Both the position numbers and the translations under genes were made by a program. From Pararhizobium gei (GTDB lineage Bacteria > Pseudomonadota > Alphaproteobacteria > Rhizobiales > Rhizobiaceae), in contig NZ_CP119409.1 of the NCBI RefSeq assembly GCF_029223885.1, positions 770,001 through 834,000 on the forward strand: a stretch of 64,000 bases of DNA, in the 5' to 3' direction. Numbering within the stretch: position 1 is the stretch's first letter; every line of letters starts with the position of its first letter. The notes under the pieces are model-generated. The model saw only the letters and a list, made by a program, of their open reading frames with translations, was not told where the DNA came from and did no database searches. Shown here piece by piece: positions 17,579 through 25,257 of the stretch.

Positions 17579-17657
17579 CCATAGATAGGAACTATGGATT
17601 CTTGAAAATAAGAACTATAACATCTTAATTTCACAAATGTTGATTATTGGTTCTTAG
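17579..17657. promoter_or_regulatory. candidate XRE operator with GAACTAT repeats
   Basis: The palindrome CCATAG-N7-CTATGG spans 17579-17597. Its right part, GGAACTAT, is echoed by AAGAACTAT at 17610-17618, and the inverted GGTTCTTAG occurs at 17649-17657. These lie in the 115-bp divergent spacer between the XRE gene and the small membrane protein. Similar half-sites in both directions fit a dimeric repressor. The regulator assignment rests on position only. Confidence 0.45.
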
Positions 17658-17960
17658 ATGTTCGTAGCTGATTTTCTGTTCGTGGCTTTGCGTTGGCTCT
17701 GGGCCGTTTTCTTTGGCGGTCAGGCGCTAATCTTCGTCGGCTTGGTCTTGTGGATGGTCTGGAAAGACGCCATCAAGCCGAGATTAATCCAAGCGGATGA
17801 AATTGACCGCGTAGCCGAGGAAATTATTGCGAGCTATCCCGACCCCGAGGAGGAGGCCTTCGCCCGGTATGAGCGTGCGTGGTATCGCAGCGATGGCGCG
17901 GAACAGACCTATTGGCGTCGAGTGCAGAAGGCAGTCGATCGGCGTGGCAGCCGGCGTTAG
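17658..17960 (+). CDS. small membrane-anchored hypothetical protein
   Basis: Protein of 100 aa. One long hydrophobic stretch of about 35 residues near the N-terminus could be one or two membrane segments (FLFVALRWLWAVFFGG and ALIFVGLVLWMVW). The rest is a charged cytoplasmic tail (ADEIDRVAEEIIASYPDPEEEAFARYERAWYR). No domain is recognised. It ends 4 bp inside the convergent DUF4238 gene. Confidence 0.6.
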   Translation: MFVADFLFVALRWLWAVFFGGQALIFVGLVLWMVWKDAIKPRLIQADEIDRVAEEIIASYPDPEEEAFARYERAWYRSDGAEQTYWRRVQKAVDRRGSRR

Positions 17961-18907
17961 AGATCTGGGGCGTAGGCGCAGACTTGGATTTTAGTAGTTA
18001 GGAAATCTCTCGCGCCTATAGGCATGTGCTGAAGAATCGCCGCTATACGGAAGAAGCGATTTTTATCCACAAAAGGTAAAACCCAAGGGTCGTCATCTCT
18101 GTAGTACAGAGTGTTTTCTGCGCACATAACGATTGATTTATTAAATGAATAAATTTCCTGCTTTTGGGCTTCCATGAAATTATATCTAAAAAAATTAAAA
18201 TTTTTGATGCCGTCATAATCGTAGTCAATATTGATTCTGATGCGAACCGCGATATCCGGTGCCAGGGGGAAAATGCGGTCATTAAAGCGAGGCTCGTCAT
18301 CTGAAGCTTCAATTGCGACAGGAAAATCACTTGTAAAGAAAGTGCTATCGGATGGTTTGCTGAAAATAAAATCCCATTGGGAGTTTGCGAGCAGATGTAG
18401 GCGCTCAATCAGCTTGGTGATGCCGAAAGAGTGTGCATATTTATGGCCCACTTGAGCCTTTATCACACGCAGGGCGTCATCCGTTAAGTCAAGTTGAGCT
18501 AAATGTGGCGATTCTGGATTGATGTTCTTTGCGGCAATAAGACTGCCAAGCGCCTCAATCGATTTCTCAACAATACTTTTTGCTATGCGTACGCCTGCTG
18601 GCGAACAACCTTCAATATAGGAAATTAGACCTGCGATAGTGTAAACAGCTTCTCTATCTATTTCCCTTTTCCGAATTAATTTCAGTGTATTGTTATATCT
18701 AGGCTCTATGTCCTTGAGGAATAATTCTATAGCTCGTGGCTCTTCAAGGTGCTCGTTCGTGCTTCCATCCTTCAAGCGGCATTGGCTGTAGCTATCGCAT
18801 TCAAATTGAGCCAAAGTCCATTTGTTGATAGCATGCATCCTCTTCCCAAGGGCAGGGGAGTAAAAATTACGCAGATATACTTGAGGTATATAGTGGTCCA
18901 GCGGCAC
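17957..18907 (-). CDS. DUF4238 domain-containing protein
   Basis: Protein of 316 aa beginning MPLDHYIPQVYLRNF, the hallmark N-terminus of DUF4238, with the later FFTSDFPVAI segment also conserved. The family is of unknown biochemical function and is common as single-gene cargo in genomic islands, sometimes near defence genes. The gene is markedly AT-rich next to its chromosomal surroundings. It lies 26 bp inboard of the intact tRNA-Thr, at the right end of the island. Confidence 0.8.
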   Translation of the reverse strand: MPLDHYIPQVYLRNFYSPALGKRMHAINKWTLAQFECDSYSQCRLKDGSTNEHLEEPRAIELFLKDIEPRYNNTLKLIRKREIDREAVYTIAGLISYIEGCSPAGVRIAKSIVEKSIEALGSLIAAKNINPESPHLAQLDLTDDALRVIKAQVGHKYAHSFGITKLIERLHLLANSQWDFIFSKPSDSTFFTSDFPVAIEASDDEPRFNDRIFPLAPDIAVRIRINIDYDYDGIKNFNFFRYNFMEAQKQEIYSFNKSIVMCAENTLYYRDDDPWVLPFVDKNRFFRIAAILQHMPIGARDFLTTKIQVCAYAPDL

Positions 18908-18932
18908 AGGAGTTCTGATCTCCGATGGGAAG

Positions 18933-19008
18933 TGGTGCCGCTTGCAGGACTCGAACCTGCGACCCCATCATTACGAATGATGTGCTCTACCACCTGAGCT
19001 AAAGCGGC
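18933..19008 (-). tRNA. tRNA-Thr(CGU), intact copy inside the island's right end
   Basis: 76 nt including encoded CCA. The anticodon loop reads TTCGTAA, giving anticodon CGU (threonine, codon ACG). D, anticodon and T arms pair fully. Its sequence is identical to the tRNA rebuilt from the two orphan halves flanking the island. If the island boundaries are as drawn, this copy was brought in by the element and replaces the host gene it destroyed. Confidence 0.95.
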
Positions 19009-19104
19009 GTACCAAGTGCAGGGCAACCTACTATCGCCCTACTATTTTATTCCTTCACGCTCCAACCCGTTGGCTTTGAACATCATTCTCTAGCGGACCC
19101 GCTA
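19009..19104. other. right attP-arm region of the island
   Basis: These 96 bp separate the intact tRNA from the orphan 5' half. Two CCTACTA repeats at 19027-19033 and 19038-19044 (11-bp spacing) resemble the CTACTA repeats at the left end. A promoter for the intact tRNA should lie here on the minus strand, or transcription may come through the orphan 5' half. No clear -35/-10 pair was found. Confidence 0.45.
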
Positions 19105-19143
19105 ATTACGAATGATGTGCTCTACCACCTGAGCTAAAGCGGC
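19105..19143 (-). repeat. orphan 5' half of tRNA-Thr, right attachment junction
   Basis: These 39 bp are identical to the 5' half of tRNA-Thr up to the anticodon loop, ending in the ATTACGAAT core (19105-19113). Together with 3967-4003 they reconstitute the full gene. It retains the original chromosomal upstream sequence beyond 19143. Confidence 0.85.
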
Positions 19144-19237
19144 CCGCCGGTGCGCCGTGACGTTCCGGTAGGTGTATGTGGCGCTGATACCGGTAAACCG
19201 ATGGGATTTCAAGCCACCGATGGAAAAAAGCAACGCT

Positions 19238-20197
19238 TCAAAGCGCCAGCCTTTTTCGGGCATCCTCATATTCGCGGGCGAGCCGGTCAACGAGGGTGGC
19301 GACGGGGGCAATCTCTGTCACGGCGCCGATTCCCTGACCGCATCCCCAGATGTCCTTCCACGCCTTGGCGCCGGTGGCAGCCGTCTCAAAATCCATCTTG
19401 GAGGGGTCTGCTTGCGGCAGGTCATCCGGGTTCAGGCCTGAGGCGGCAATGGATTGTCTCAGATAATTGCCGTGGATGCCTGTGAAGAAATTGGAATAGA
19501 CGATGTCGCCGGCGCTGCTGTCCACGATCATCTGCTTGTAGACGTCGGTGGCGCGCGCTTCATGAGTGGCGATGAAAGAGGAGCCGATATAGGCCATGTC
19601 GGCACCCATCGCCTGGGCTGCAAGTATAGCACCGCCGGTCGAAATCGCGCCGGACAGCAGGAGAGGCCCGTCGAACCAACTGCGGACTTCCTGAACAAGT
19701 GCAAAGGGCGACAATGTCCCGGCATGGCCGCCGGCGCCGGCGGCAACGGCGATCAATCCATCTGCTCCCTTGCGGATGGCCGAACTGGCATGGCGGTTGT
19801 TGATGACGTCGTGCAACACGATTCCCCCGTAGGAATGGATCGCCGCATTGACCTCCGGCACGGCGCCGAGCGAGGAAATGACGATCGGCACTTTGTATTT
19901 GACGCAGAGCATCAAGTCGTGCTCGAGCCGCGTGTTGGACTTGTGCACGATCTGGTTGACGGCGAAGGGCGCCGCGGGCCTGTCGGGATGGCTGGCATTG
20001 TGCGCCGCGAGCTCTTGCGTGATCTGCGCCAGCCATTCGTCAAGCTGTGCTTCCGGGCGGGCATTGAGGGCTGGAAACGATCCGACGACGCCTGCCTTGC
20101 ACTGTGCCAGCGTCAGGGCGGGGTGAGAAATGATAAACAAAGGTGCAGCAACGACGGGTATGCGCGTCGTGCCGCGGAGAATGGCTGGCAAGGACAA
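19238..20197 (-). CDS. nitronate monooxygenase (2-nitropropane dioxygenase family)
   Basis: Protein of 319 aa, an FMN-dependent TIM barrel. It shows the N-terminal RIPVVAAPLFIISHPALT segment, the NQIVHK strand, the GAGGHAG phosphate-binding loop with the family's conserved histidine near residue 180, and the AAQAMGADMAYIGSSFIAT segment. Such enzymes oxidise alkyl nitronates such as propionate-3-nitronate to carbonyl products. The gene stands alone. A palindrome-like TTGACGTTTTCGTAAACG element lies about 15-40 bp upstream of the start and resembles the one before the acyl-CoA dehydrogenase gene at 59 kb. Confidence 0.88.
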   Translation of the reverse strand: MSLPAILRGTTRIPVVAAPLFIISHPALTLAQCKAGVVGSFPALNARPEAQLDEWLAQITQELAAHNASHPDRPAAPFAVNQIVHKSNTRLEHDLMLCVKYKVPIVISSLGAVPEVNAAIHSYGGIVLHDVINNRHASSAIRKGADGLIAVAAGAGGHAGTLSPFALVQEVRSWFDGPLLLSGAISTGGAILAAQAMGADMAYIGSSFIATHEARATDVYKQMIVDSSAGDIVYSNFFTGIHGNYLRQSIAASGLNPDDLPQADPSKMDFETAATGAKAWKDIWGCGQGIGAVTEIAPVATLVDRLAREYEDARKRLAL

Positions 20198-20215
20198 GGT
20201 TCTCTCCCAAAAAAT

Positions 20216-20240
20216 ACTTTTGACGTTTTCGTAAACGTAA
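20216..20240. promoter_or_regulatory. fad/liu-type operator upstream of nitronate monooxygenase
   Basis: A TTTTGACGTTTTCGTAAACG core followed by TAAG lies just upstream of the minus-strand start. It is the same inverted pattern (GACGTTT...AAACG) as the site at 59172-59196. The pattern resembles operators described for LiuR/fatty-acid-degradation regulators in proteobacteria. The regulator here is not known. Confidence 0.5.
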
Positions 20241-20477
20241 GAATGTTAGCAGTGCTTTCCGCCGTTGCAAAGACCGTCGTGGGGCAGGGCGCTGTCATCT
20301 TGCAACATGGCGCAAGTTTTCAAAGGCTGGGAACGCCGCTTTGCGCCGCAGAGGCTTGCGGATCGTTGGCGCAGCCATTACCCAATTTTCAACATGTTCA
20401 AAGCATGCCGGCCCGCCGGCGGCGAGGGGATCGCGTGGCGGCCAAGCGGATGGCCCCTGCATCGAGAAGGACGGATA

Positions 20478-21623
20478 GTGAGCGGACTGGAAACGGCCAT
20501 CAGACAGGCGCTGGAGCGCTCGGACAGGACAAGCTCCGAGAACCGCGCGCGGATTTATCAGTCAGCGCGCAACGCGCTTGAAGCCGGTTTGCGCAAGCAG
20601 GATGTTCATGATCCGGAACTCATCGCACAACAGCGTCATCGTCTCGAGACGATTATCCACGGTATCGAGATCGAGGAGCGGACGGCATTGAAGGCTGTCG
20701 CTACGGTGGAGGCGCCGGACAGGATGGCTGGCCTCAGGCATGAAACGACGCCGGCTCCATCGGTCGAATTGGATGACGCTGCCGATGTCGTACCGCCACG
20801 CGAAGCGCGGTTGGACGAGGGATCGTTTGCCGGCGACGGGCTCGATGGTTTGCGTCCGGATCGTCGTGACAACGCGCAGGCGCGGATACCGCTGCCCGAA
20901 GCCGCCCCGGCACGGCGAGACCGGGCGAAAAAGGCCACGGTTGTACAGCCAAAACCTCGCCGGTCGCGGCGCGGCCGCTTCTTGTCCTTTGTCATGGTTG
21001 CCACTACGCTGGTCGCAGCCATCGGAACGGCAGCCTGGTGGGTGCAGACGAGCGGTCTCCTGAAGTCCGATTCCCAGCGCGATACAAGCGTCGCCAACCC
21101 GCCGTCCACCGTGCAGTCAGAGGATTTCGACGGCAGCGCCGGCCTTCGCACGCTGGGCACGCAATCCGGCTTTTCCGGGGATTGGGTGGAGGTGTTCACG
21201 CCGGCCGACACGGCCGGGATCGTCAATGGCAGTCGCGTTACCGCCGACAATGTCAGCGACGATGGCGGTCAGCACCTCCACGTAACCTCGGCTACCGCCG
21301 ATGCGGAAGGCAATATCAAGGTCACGGTTCCTGCGTCCGTGCTGGCGCAGATTTCCGGCAAGACATCGACGGTAGCGCTCAGCGTGCGTTCGGACGCCGG
21401 TAAGCAGACGCAGTTTTCCGTGGAATGCGATTTTGCCTCGCTCGGCGAGTGCGGACGCCATCGCTTTACGGTGAATGAAGAAAAGAGCGACATGCTGTTC
21501 AAGGTTACGTTCGATCGTAGCCTGGCGCCCAGCGGCCCAGGCTATATCCTGATCAACAGCGATGTCACGGGCGCCGCAAACAGCCTGGATCTTTTTGCCC
21601 TGCGCATCCTGCCGGGACAATGA
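20478..21623 (+). CDS. hypothetical single-pass membrane protein
   Basis: 381 aa from the GTG at 20478, preceded by AAGGA. The N-terminal 70 residues are helical (SGLETAIRQALERSDRTSSENRARIYQSARNALEAGLRKQ). A basic proline-rich linker leads to one transmembrane helix near residue 180 (FLSFVMVATTLVAAIGTAAWWV), and the periplasmic C-terminal part of about 190 residues looks beta-rich (VTADNVSD, STVALSVRSDAG, FSVECDF). No named domain is recognised. It could be a rhizobial envelope protein; no function is claimed. A longer frame from 20265 lacks start support. Confidence 0.7.
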   Translation: MSGLETAIRQALERSDRTSSENRARIYQSARNALEAGLRKQDVHDPELIAQQRHRLETIIHGIEIEERTALKAVATVEAPDRMAGLRHETTPAPSVELDDAADVVPPREARLDEGSFAGDGLDGLRPDRRDNAQARIPLPEAAPARRDRAKKATVVQPKPRRSRRGRFLSFVMVATTLVAAIGTAAWWVQTSGLLKSDSQRDTSVANPPSTVQSEDFDGSAGLRTLGTQSGFSGDWVEVFTPADTAGIVNGSRVTADNVSDDGGQHLHVTSATADAEGNIKVTVPASVLAQISGKTSTVALSVRSDAGKQTQFSVECDFASLGECGRHRFTVNEEKSDMLFKVTFDRSLAPSGPGYILINSDVTGAANSLDLFALRILPGQ

Positions 21624-21653
21624 CGCAGGGTTGCGAAAGCGACGGAGGCCAGC

Positions 21654-22535
21654 TTATTTAAGGAAGTCTGGCCCGAAGCCGACAATCTTTCCATCCATCT
21701 CCCCTATTGCGGACTTGTCCTTGCCGTCATAATCCAGCGATGTCAGCAGATGGCGGATGATGTCGAGCCGCGCACGCCGCTTGTCGTTTGCCCGCACCAC
21801 TGTCCAGGGCGCGTGGCTGCTGTGGGTTTCCTTCAGCATCCGGTCGCGCGCCTTGGTATAGTCATCCCACTTGCCAAGCGCCGCAATGTCCATCGGTGAA
21901 AGCTTCCAGATTTTCAACGGGTCGTGCCGGCGGTCATGGAAGCGCTTCAGCTGCATTTCGCGGCCGATATCCAGCCAGAACTTGAAAAAATGGATACCGT
22001 CTCCAGTAATAAGCTTCTCGAAACGCGGTGTCTGCTTGAGAAATTGCTCGGATTGCTCCGGGGTGCAGAAGCCCATGACAGGCTCGACGCCCGCCCGGTT
22101 ATACCAGGAGCGGTCGAACATCACGAACTCTCCGGCCGTCGGGAAATGCGTGACGTAGCGCTGGTAATACCACTGCCCCTGTTCTGTTTCGGTCGGTTTC
22201 GTCAGGGCGACGACGCGGGCGGAACGCGGGTTCATATAGGAGCGCGTCGCGTTGATCGCGCCACCCTTGCCGGCGGCATCGCGCCCCTCGAAGAGGATCA
22301 TCACCCTTTGACCGCTCGCCTGCAGCCAGAACTGAACCTTGACGAGTTCGATCTGCAGTTTCTCGAGCAAGGAATCGTAGTCGCCGTCGCTGAATTTCTT
22401 CTCATAGGGAAATCCGCCTGAGGACAGGGCGCGTCCATCGATCCACTCGGGAAGTTCGGGATTGTCGATGTCGAAAATCCGCTGCTCGCCTTTCACGACG
22501 AGTTCAACCGGCGGGCTTTTTTCGATTGCGGTCAT
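21654..22535 (-). CDS. ppk2: polyphosphate kinase 2 family protein
   Basis: 293 aa from the ATG at 22535. It shows Walker A in [12 protein letters not shown] (81-92), the Walker B/lid region [10 protein letters not shown] (140-149) and later [15 protein letters not shown]. These define PPK2, which transfers phosphate between polyphosphate and nucleotides, usually to make GTP or ATP from the diphosphate. One-domain length fits class I. Placement beside the divergent phosphate regulon links polyphosphate use with phosphate starvation. A longer frame starts at 22589 but has no better site. Confidence 0.9.
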   Translation of the reverse strand: MTAIEKSPPVELVVKGEQRIFDIDNPELPEWIDGRALSSGGFPYEKKFSDGDYDSLLEKLQIELVKVQFWLQASGQRVMILFEGRDAAGKGGAINATRSYMNPRSARVVALTKPTETEQGQWYYQRYVTHFPTAGEFVMFDRSWYNRAGVEPVMGFCTPEQSEQFLKQTPRFEKLITGDGIHFFKFWLDIGREMQLKRFHDRRHDPLKIWKLSPMDIAALGKWDDYTKARDRMLKETHSSHAPWTVVRANDKRRARLDIIRHLLTSLDYDGKDKSAIGEMDGKIVGFGPDFLK

Positions 22536-22676
22536 CGCGGATGAATCCCCTAGTCTGTGGCATGGCGAATTCATGGAAAGAGGCCACAAATGAATTGCGA
22601 ATTCAAGGATTGCGTGAAAATCATTGTCATGATGCTGCGCTATGACCGCTGATTGCCATCGGCGAGAGAGAGTATT

Positions 22677-23915
22677 TTGAACGAATCAGAAACAGTCTGG
22701 GGACAGCTTTGGGCCAGGGCAAAGGTAGAAAAATGGCTCGTCTTCCTTTCCATGGCCGCCGCTGTGGCGCTCGTCCTGTCTGGATTGCATGCGCTCGCCG
22801 TGCTGTTGTTCTGGCTGGTGTGGATGGCGGCGCTGTTCAACCGCTCGGTTCATCCGGCCCCGCCTCCCGTTGCCGAACTGCCCGCCGTGGTGAAGGAGGT
22901 AGACTTCAGCACACTCGCTGCCGCTTTCAATGCGCTCGACACGCCCATAATGGTGATCGCGCCGGATGAAACCGTCGTGTTGCAAAACCAGGCTGCCGAA
23001 AAGGCCTTTGGCACGATTCCACCCAATACGGATCTCTCTGCCCGCGTAAGATCGCCCAGCATTCTCGATATGGTACGCGAGGCGATCGCAACGGGCAAAG
23101 CCAATCAGATAGAGCATTCCGAACGCTTTCCCTCGGAGGCGGTCTATATCGTGCGGGTATCGCCAGCCGAGATCGCCGTTCCGGAGATGAGGCGGCTTTA
23201 CATCGTGTCCTACCGGGACATCTCCCAGGCAAGGCGGATAGACCGGATGCGGTCCGATTTCGTTGCGAATGCCAGCCATGAATTGAGAACGCCACTGGCC
23301 TCGCTGCGCGGCTTCATCGAAACCCTGCAAGGCCCGGCGCGGAACGATATGAAGGCGCATGAAAGATTTCTCGCCATCATGCACGAACAGGCAACGCGGA
23401 TGAGCCGCCTGATCGATGATCTTCTGTCCTTGTCGCGACTGGAACTCAAATCCCATATCGCGCCGGATGAAGCGATCGATCTTGCGCCGTTGCTCGGCCA
23501 CGTCCGGGATTCCCTCATGCCCCTTGCCGAGGATGTGGGCGTCGAGATTTCTCTTATCCTCCCTGACGTGCCGGTCATCGTTCAAGGCGACCGCGATGAA
23601 CTGACGGAAGTTTTCGAGAATCTGATCGAAAATGCCTGCAAATATGGCCAGGAAGGAAAAAAGGTCGAGGTCGTGCTTTCCAGCAGCGGCAGCGTGACCG
23701 AGGTGGCCATACGCGATTACGGCCCTGGCATCCCTGCCGAGCATGTGCCCCGCATTACCGAACGTTTCTATAGGGTTAACGTGGAAGCAAGCCGGTCCAA
23801 AAAAGGCACGGGGCTGGGGCTTGCCATTGTCAAGCATATCCTGACCCGGCATCGTGCGCGTTTGCTCGTTCAGTCCGAGGTCGGCAAAGGCACCGTCTTT
23901 ACCGTGAGATTTTGA
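22677..23915 (+). CDS. phoR: phosphate regulon sensor histidine kinase PhoR
   Basis: About 412 aa from the TTG at 22677, which has a GAGAGAG ribosome-binding site (TTG 22653 is possible). Two N-terminal membrane helices (about 18-55) are followed by a PAS domain (about 75-180), the H-box [12 protein letters not shown] with phosphoacceptor H201, N-box [10 protein letters not shown] and G-boxes DYGPGIP and GTGLGLAI. It senses phosphate limitation through the Pst/PhoU complex and phosphorylates PhoB. It opens the phoR-pstSCAB-phoU-phoB cluster. A weak Pho-box-like TTGTCAT lies about 50 bp upstream. Confidence 0.93.
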   Translation: MNESETVWGQLWARAKVEKWLVFLSMAAAVALVLSGLHALAVLLFWLVWMAALFNRSVHPAPPPVAELPAVVKEVDFSTLAAAFNALDTPIMVIAPDETVVLQNQAAEKAFGTIPPNTDLSARVRSPSILDMVREAIATGKANQIEHSERFPSEAVYIVRVSPAEIAVPEMRRLYIVSYRDISQARRIDRMRSDFVANASHELRTPLASLRGFIETLQGPARNDMKAHERFLAIMHEQATRMSRLIDDLLSLSRLELKSHIAPDEAIDLAPLLGHVRDSLMPLAEDVGVEISLILPDVPVIVQGDRDELTEVFENLIENACKYGQEGKKVEVVLSSSGSVTEVAIRDYGPGIPAEHVPRITERFYRVNVEASRSKKGTGLGLAIVKHILTRHRARLLVQSEVGKGTVFTVRF

Positions 23916-23974
23916 CGTGAATTCCGACGAAAATTAACAGGGCAAAATTTATCGTTGTTTTTCAAATGGATAAG

Positions 23975-24007
23975 CTGTCACATTTGTTTTACGAAACTGA
24001 CATAAAA
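23975..24007 (+). promoter_or_regulatory. Pho box upstream of pstS
   Basis: Three half-sites in an 11-bp register: CTGTCAC at 23975, GTTTTAC at 23986 and CTGACAT at 23997. The first and third match the PhoB half-site CTGTCAT/C at six or seven of seven positions; the middle one is weaker. The site lies about 100 bp before pstS in the phoR-pstS gap, where PhoB-P would activate the pst operon. Confidence 0.75.
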
Positions 24008-24108
24008 GATGGGGGCATCAGCAGCTAACAAGGGCTGCCGATCGAAAACGGCGAAAGCGAGCGCTGGTGAAAAGCGCACCCACACAAGCCCATTCTGGGA
24101 GAATTCTG

Positions 24109-25143
24109 ATGAAATCGTTGAAACTCACTGTTGCAGCCTTGGTTGCATCCGTCGCATTCGCAGGCGCGGCCGCCGCACGCGACCAGATCCAGGTTGCCGG
24201 CTCTTCGACAGTCCTGCCTTACGCAAAGATCGTTGCCGAAACATTCGGCGAAACCTTTCCCGACTTCAAGACGCCAATCGTCGAATCCGGCGGCACCGGC
24301 GCCGGCCTGAAGGAATTCTGCAAGGGTGTTGGCCCTGACACGATCGACATCGCGAATGCATCGCGCAAGATCAAGGACAGCGAGCTCGAAACCTGCAAGG
24401 CAGCCGGCGTCACGGAAGTTCTGGAAGTCAAGATCGGCTATGACGGCATCGTGTTCGCAACCGACAGCGGCAATGCCGACCTGAAGCTGGTTCCCAAGGA
24501 CCTCTACCTCGCTCTCGCCGCTGAAGTCGTTGTCGACGGCAAGCTCGTTGCCAACCCCTACAAGAAGTGGTCGGAAATCAACAAGGACCTGCCGGACGTC
24601 GAAATCGCCGCCTATATCCCGGGCGAAAAGCATGGCACGCGCGAAGTCTTCGAAGAGAAGATCATGGCGCATGGCTGCAAGGATGCCGGTGCAACTGACG
24701 CTATCAAGGGTCTCGTTGCAGACGAAAAGGAAGCTGCCAAGAAATGCGTCGCTGTTCGCAAGGATGGCCTGGCTGTTGATATCGACGGTGACTACACCGA
24801 GACGCTCGCCCGCATCGGTTCCAACAAGAACGGCATCGGCGTGTTTGGCCTGGCGTTTTTTGAAAACAACGCCGACAAGCTGAAGGTTGCAACCGTCAAC
24901 GGTATCGTTCCTTCGACTGAAACGATCGCTTCCGGTGAATATCCGGTTTCGCGCCCGCTGTTCTTCTATGTCAAGAAGGCGCATCTCGGCGTTATCCCCG
25001 GCCTCAAGGAATATGTAGAATTCTTCCTTGACGACCAGATGGTCGGCCCTGACGGCCCGCTGGCAGCCTATGGTCTCGTCTCCGCTCCGGATGCCGAGCG
25101 CGAAGCTGACCGCAAGGCTTTCACCGACGGCAAGATGCTCTAA
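24109..25143 (+). CDS. pstS: phosphate ABC transporter substrate-binding protein PstS
   Basis: 344 aa from the ATG at 24109 behind GGGAGAAT. Residues 1-23 are a signal peptide (MKSLKLTVAALVASVAFAGAAAA). The mature protein starts with the phosphate-binding IQVAGSSTVLPYAKI loop, then VESGGTGAG and IANASRKIKDSE, which line the anion pocket. It is the periplasmic receptor delivering phosphate to PstCA. A GTG at 24067 would add 14 residues before the signal and is unlikely. Confidence 0.96.
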   Translation: MKSLKLTVAALVASVAFAGAAAARDQIQVAGSSTVLPYAKIVAETFGETFPDFKTPIVESGGTGAGLKEFCKGVGPDTIDIANASRKIKDSELETCKAAGVTEVLEVKIGYDGIVFATDSGNADLKLVPKDLYLALAAEVVVDGKLVANPYKKWSEINKDLPDVEIAAYIPGEKHGTREVFEEKIMAHGCKDAGATDAIKGLVADEKEAAKKCVAVRKDGLAVDIDGDYTETLARIGSNKNGIGVFGLAFFENNADKLKVATVNGIVPSTETIASGEYPVSRPLFFYVKKAHLGVIPGLKEYVEFFLDDQMVGPDGPLAAYGLVSAPDAEREADRKAFTDGKML

Positions 25144-25257
25144 TCAACTGAGCGATACCCGGCACGGCAGATTTGCCGTGCCGGACTCACGAGTTCGGAT
25201 TTGCCGGCTTTCAACGATTGGCAAGACCACGCGTTAGAGAGGCTGGGGGACATATCG

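Larger units (their letters stand above)
4004..19113. mobile_element. 15.1-kb integrative island in tRNA-Thr
   Basis: The element is bounded by a 9-bp direct repeat, ATTACGAAT (4004-4012 and 19105-19113). Joining the left-flank 3' half to the right-flank 5' half exactly rebuilds a 76-nt tRNA-Thr, which shows the pre-insertion site. Inside are a tyrosine integrase, an AlpA-like regulator, a primase/AAA+ helicase, an XRE repressor and defence-like cargo. The 4.5-10.7 kb and 17.5-18.9 kb parts are visibly more AT-rich than the flanks. No conjugation genes are seen, so it is more like a phage-satellite or integrative mobilisable island than an ICE. The primase gene is broken by IS630, so the element is probably not self-replicating now. 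Confidence 0.85.

Noticed and set aside
19454..20581. 375-codon plus frame opposite nitronate monooxygenase
   Set aside because: Antisense shadow; composition is Asp/Gly/Arg-rich without hydrophobic core pattern.
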